Shown here piece by piece: positions 4,589 through 5,533 of a DNA stretch of 5,533 nucleotides. Origin of the DNA: Methanomicrobiales archaeon (lineage in GTDB: Archaea; Halobacteriota; Methanomicrobia; Methanomicrobiales; JACTUA01); NCBI GenBank assembly GCA_028678715.1, contig JAJRCY010000071.1:1-5533 (forward strand). Direction: 5' to 3'. Position numbers and translations under genes: made by a program. How positions within the stretch are numbered: position 1 is the first letter of the stretch; every line of letters begins with the position of its first letter. Under the pieces are notes generated by a model. That model was not told the DNA's origin. It saw nothing but the letters and a program-made list of their open reading frames with translations, and ran no database searches.

Positions 4589-5230
4589 TTACACCAGCCT
4601 CACGGCGGGTCCCATCGTGGTCTTCACGTATACGGACCGGATGTTCATGGTCCCCTGCTCCAGCCTGGACTCCACCCTCTTCAACACCGCGTCCACGTTC
4701 TCGGCGATGAGCGCCGGGTCCATCTCGGTGGACCCCACCTTCGCGTGAAAGGTCTTCCGGTCCTTGGTCCGGATCTTCACCGACGAGCGGAGCCGCTCCA
4801 CGATGGGCCGGATATCGGTGCCCGAGGTGATCGGGATGGGCATCCTGCCCCGGGGACCGAGCCTGGGCCCGAGGAACCTGCCCACCTGCGCCATCACCGT
4901 GGTCTCGGCCAGGAAGAAGCGGTACTCGTTGGCGATCTTGCGTGCCTCGCGGGGTGCCCCGCCCAGCCGCTCGATCTCCTGGGGGCCCATGATCAGTTCC
5001 ACCCTGGCGTCCTTGGCCTGGGTGGTGATGTCCCCCTTCCCGAGCACCGCGATCTTCACGCCGCCGAGCGTGTGCGGGAGAAGAATGGTTTCGTCGATAC
5101 GATTCTTGGGCTGCGACAGGTCCACGTTCTTCAGGTTGATGGTGATGTCCACCGATTCCTGGAACTTCCGTTTCGGCGCAGCCTTGATCGCGGCGGTTAC
5201 GGTCTCTACGATCTTTCCTTTCTCAACCAT
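4589..5230 (-). CDS. rpl1: 50S ribosomal protein L1
   Basis: A 213-residue protein, the usual length for archaeal L1. The two-domain fold is recognisable: domain I is formed by the N- and C-terminal parts (FQESVDITINLKNVDLSQPK at 23-42; ENVDAVLKRV and VYVKTTMGPAV near the end), and domain II lies in the middle. The L1 signature GPRLGPRGRMPIP is at 121-133, and the TMGP motif at 205-208 belongs to the RNA-binding face. L1 binds 23S rRNA helices 76-78 and forms the mobile stalk that helps release E-site tRNA. In Methanococcus L1 also represses its own operon by binding a similar structure on the mRNA; a candidate site lies just upstream here. The start is firm: GGAGGT is 5 nt before the ATG. 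The stop is 1 nt from rpl10. Confidence 0.97.
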   Translation of the reverse strand: MVEKGKIVETVTAAIKAAPKRKFQESVDITINLKNVDLSQPKNRIDETILLPHTLGGVKIAVLGKGDITTQAKDARVELIMGPQEIERLGGAPREARKIANEYRFFLAETTVMAQVGRFLGPRLGPRGRMPIPITSGTDIRPIVERLRSSVKIRTKDRKTFHAKVGSTEMDPALIAENVDAVLKRVESRLEQGTMNIRSVYVKTTMGPAVRLV

Positions 5231-5235
5231 CTGAT

Positions 5236-5241
5236 ACCTCC
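5236..5241 (-). promoter_or_regulatory. Shine-Dalgarno sequence of rpl1
   Basis: A perfect GGAGGT on the minus strand, 5 nt before the ATG at 5230. Its first two bases are also the end of the outer helix of the predicted hairpin at 5240-5275, so folding or L1 binding there could block ribosome access. Confidence 0.8.
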
Positions 5242-5275
5242 ATAGTCTCCGACCCCGGAACGGGATCTCCTATGG
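5240..5275 (-). promoter_or_regulatory. Candidate L1-binding autoregulatory hairpin in the rpl11-rpl1 gap
   Basis: In the minus-strand RNA, CCAUAG (5275-5270) pairs perfectly with CUAUGG (5245-5240). Inside, GAUCCC (5267-5262) pairs with GGGGUC (5256-5251; one G-U pair) around the loop GUUCC. The helices are separated by an asymmetric internal loop, GA on the 5' side and GGAGA on the 3' side. Two helices around an asymmetric, GA-rich internal loop is the known form of L1 sites on rRNA and on archaeal L1 mRNA. The outer helix touches the rpl1 Shine-Dalgarno sequence, so bound L1 would repress rpl1 and, by coupling, rpl10. The pairings are seen; the binding is inferred. Confidence 0.6.
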
Positions 5276-5286
5276 TTCTCCTGCGG

Positions 5287-5533
5287 TCACTTCAGCGCAC
5301 TGTCAAATTCGCCTGCGTCGACGGCGGCAAACATCTCCTTGGGGCGACGGCCGTTTACGGTGACGCCCATGGAGACACAGGTCCCGATGACCTCCTTCAC
5401 TCCGTGCTTGAGGTCGTACGAGAGCATGTCCTTTGCCTTCATCTTCGCAATCCTGACAGCGGCCTCGAGCGGCAGGTCACCCACGATCTGGGTGTTGGGC
5501 TGGGCAGACCCCTTCTCGATACCGGCCTCCTTC
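5287..5533 (-). CDS. rpl11: 50S ribosomal protein L11, C-terminal part (5' truncated by window edge)
   Basis: The C-terminal 81 residues and TGA stop of L11; the frame runs out of the window at 5532. The visible part begins KEAGIEKGSAQPNTQIVGDLPLE in frame and corresponds to the C-terminal rRNA-binding domain. Family marks include EAGIEKGSAQPN, the helix AAVRIAKMKAKDML, and the block GVKEVIGTCVSMGVTVNGR. L11 binds the 23S GTPase-associated region beside L10 and helps control factor-dependent GTP hydrolysis. A GTG at 5484 is an internal valine, not the start. It is the first visible gene of the operon, with a 56-nt gap to rpl1 that contains the candidate L1 operator. Whether the operon has genes further upstream cannot be seen. 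Confidence 0.95.
   Translation of the reverse strand, partial: KEAGIEKGSAQPNTQIVGDLPLEAAVRIAKMKAKDMLSYDLKHGVKEVIGTCVSMGVTVNGRRPKEMFAAVDAGEFDSALK

Noticed and set aside
4040..5245. Long plus-strand open frame of about 400 codons opposite rpl10 and rpl1
   Set aside because: It is antisense to two certain ribosomal protein genes, has no domain, is His/Gly/Pro/Leu-rich in its second half, and arises from GC-rich codon structure on the other strand.

Overview
This window looks like chromosomal DNA from a euryarchaeon, most likely a methanogen of the Methanomicrobiales/Methanomicrobia. The right half is the archaeal ribosomal stalk operon in its usual order, L11-L1-L10(P0)-L12(P1), read on the minus strand. 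The L10 has the archaeal insert and the L12 is the P1 type ending in AGLGALFG, so a bacterial origin can be excluded. The genus is an inference from protein style and high GC and was not tested.

Layout from left to right. (1) Positions 2-301, plus strand: the C-terminal part of a DUF47/PhoU-like phosphate-transport accessory protein, cut by the window edge. (2) Positions 312-821, minus strand: a small secreted lipoprotein of unknown function, convergent with (1). (3) Positions 822-1046: a divergent intergenic region carrying a near-perfect 25-bp palindrome. (4) Positions 1047-1733, plus strand: a six-helix DUF998 membrane protein. (5) Positions 1817-2374, plus strand: an HNH endonuclease-like protein, distinctly poorer in GC than its surroundings and followed by a T-rich terminator. 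(6) Positions 2397-2558 and 2747-2935, minus strand: two very small cysteine-rich proteins, one with two DnaJ-type CxxCxGxG motifs and one a zinc-knuckle protein with a C-terminal membrane helix. (7) Positions 2600-3370: GC-rich non-coding DNA with three diverged copies of a direct repeat and several strong inverted repeats. (8) Positions 3368-5533, minus strand: rpl12, rpl10, rpl1 and the 3' part of rpl11.

The ribosomal genes form one functional unit. L11 binds the GTPase-associated rRNA, L10 anchors L12 dimers there, and L1 forms the opposite stalk around the E site. The 56-nt gap between rpl11 and rpl1 can fold into two helices separated by an asymmetric internal loop, reaching into the rpl1 ribosome binding site. 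This is the expected architecture of an archaeal L1 autoregulatory site and is the best regulatory signal in the window.

The left half is accessory: single genes with separate promoters, three of which (starts at 821, 1817 and 2558) have a TATA-like element about 25-28 bp before the chosen ATG and no Shine-Dalgarno sequence, suggesting leaderless transcripts. The ribosomal genes instead have clear Shine-Dalgarno sequences. I see no complete novel multi-gene system. The points worth following are the candidate L1 operator, the repeat family, the tail-less L10, the isolated HNH gene, the two mini zinc proteins and the divergent palindrome.
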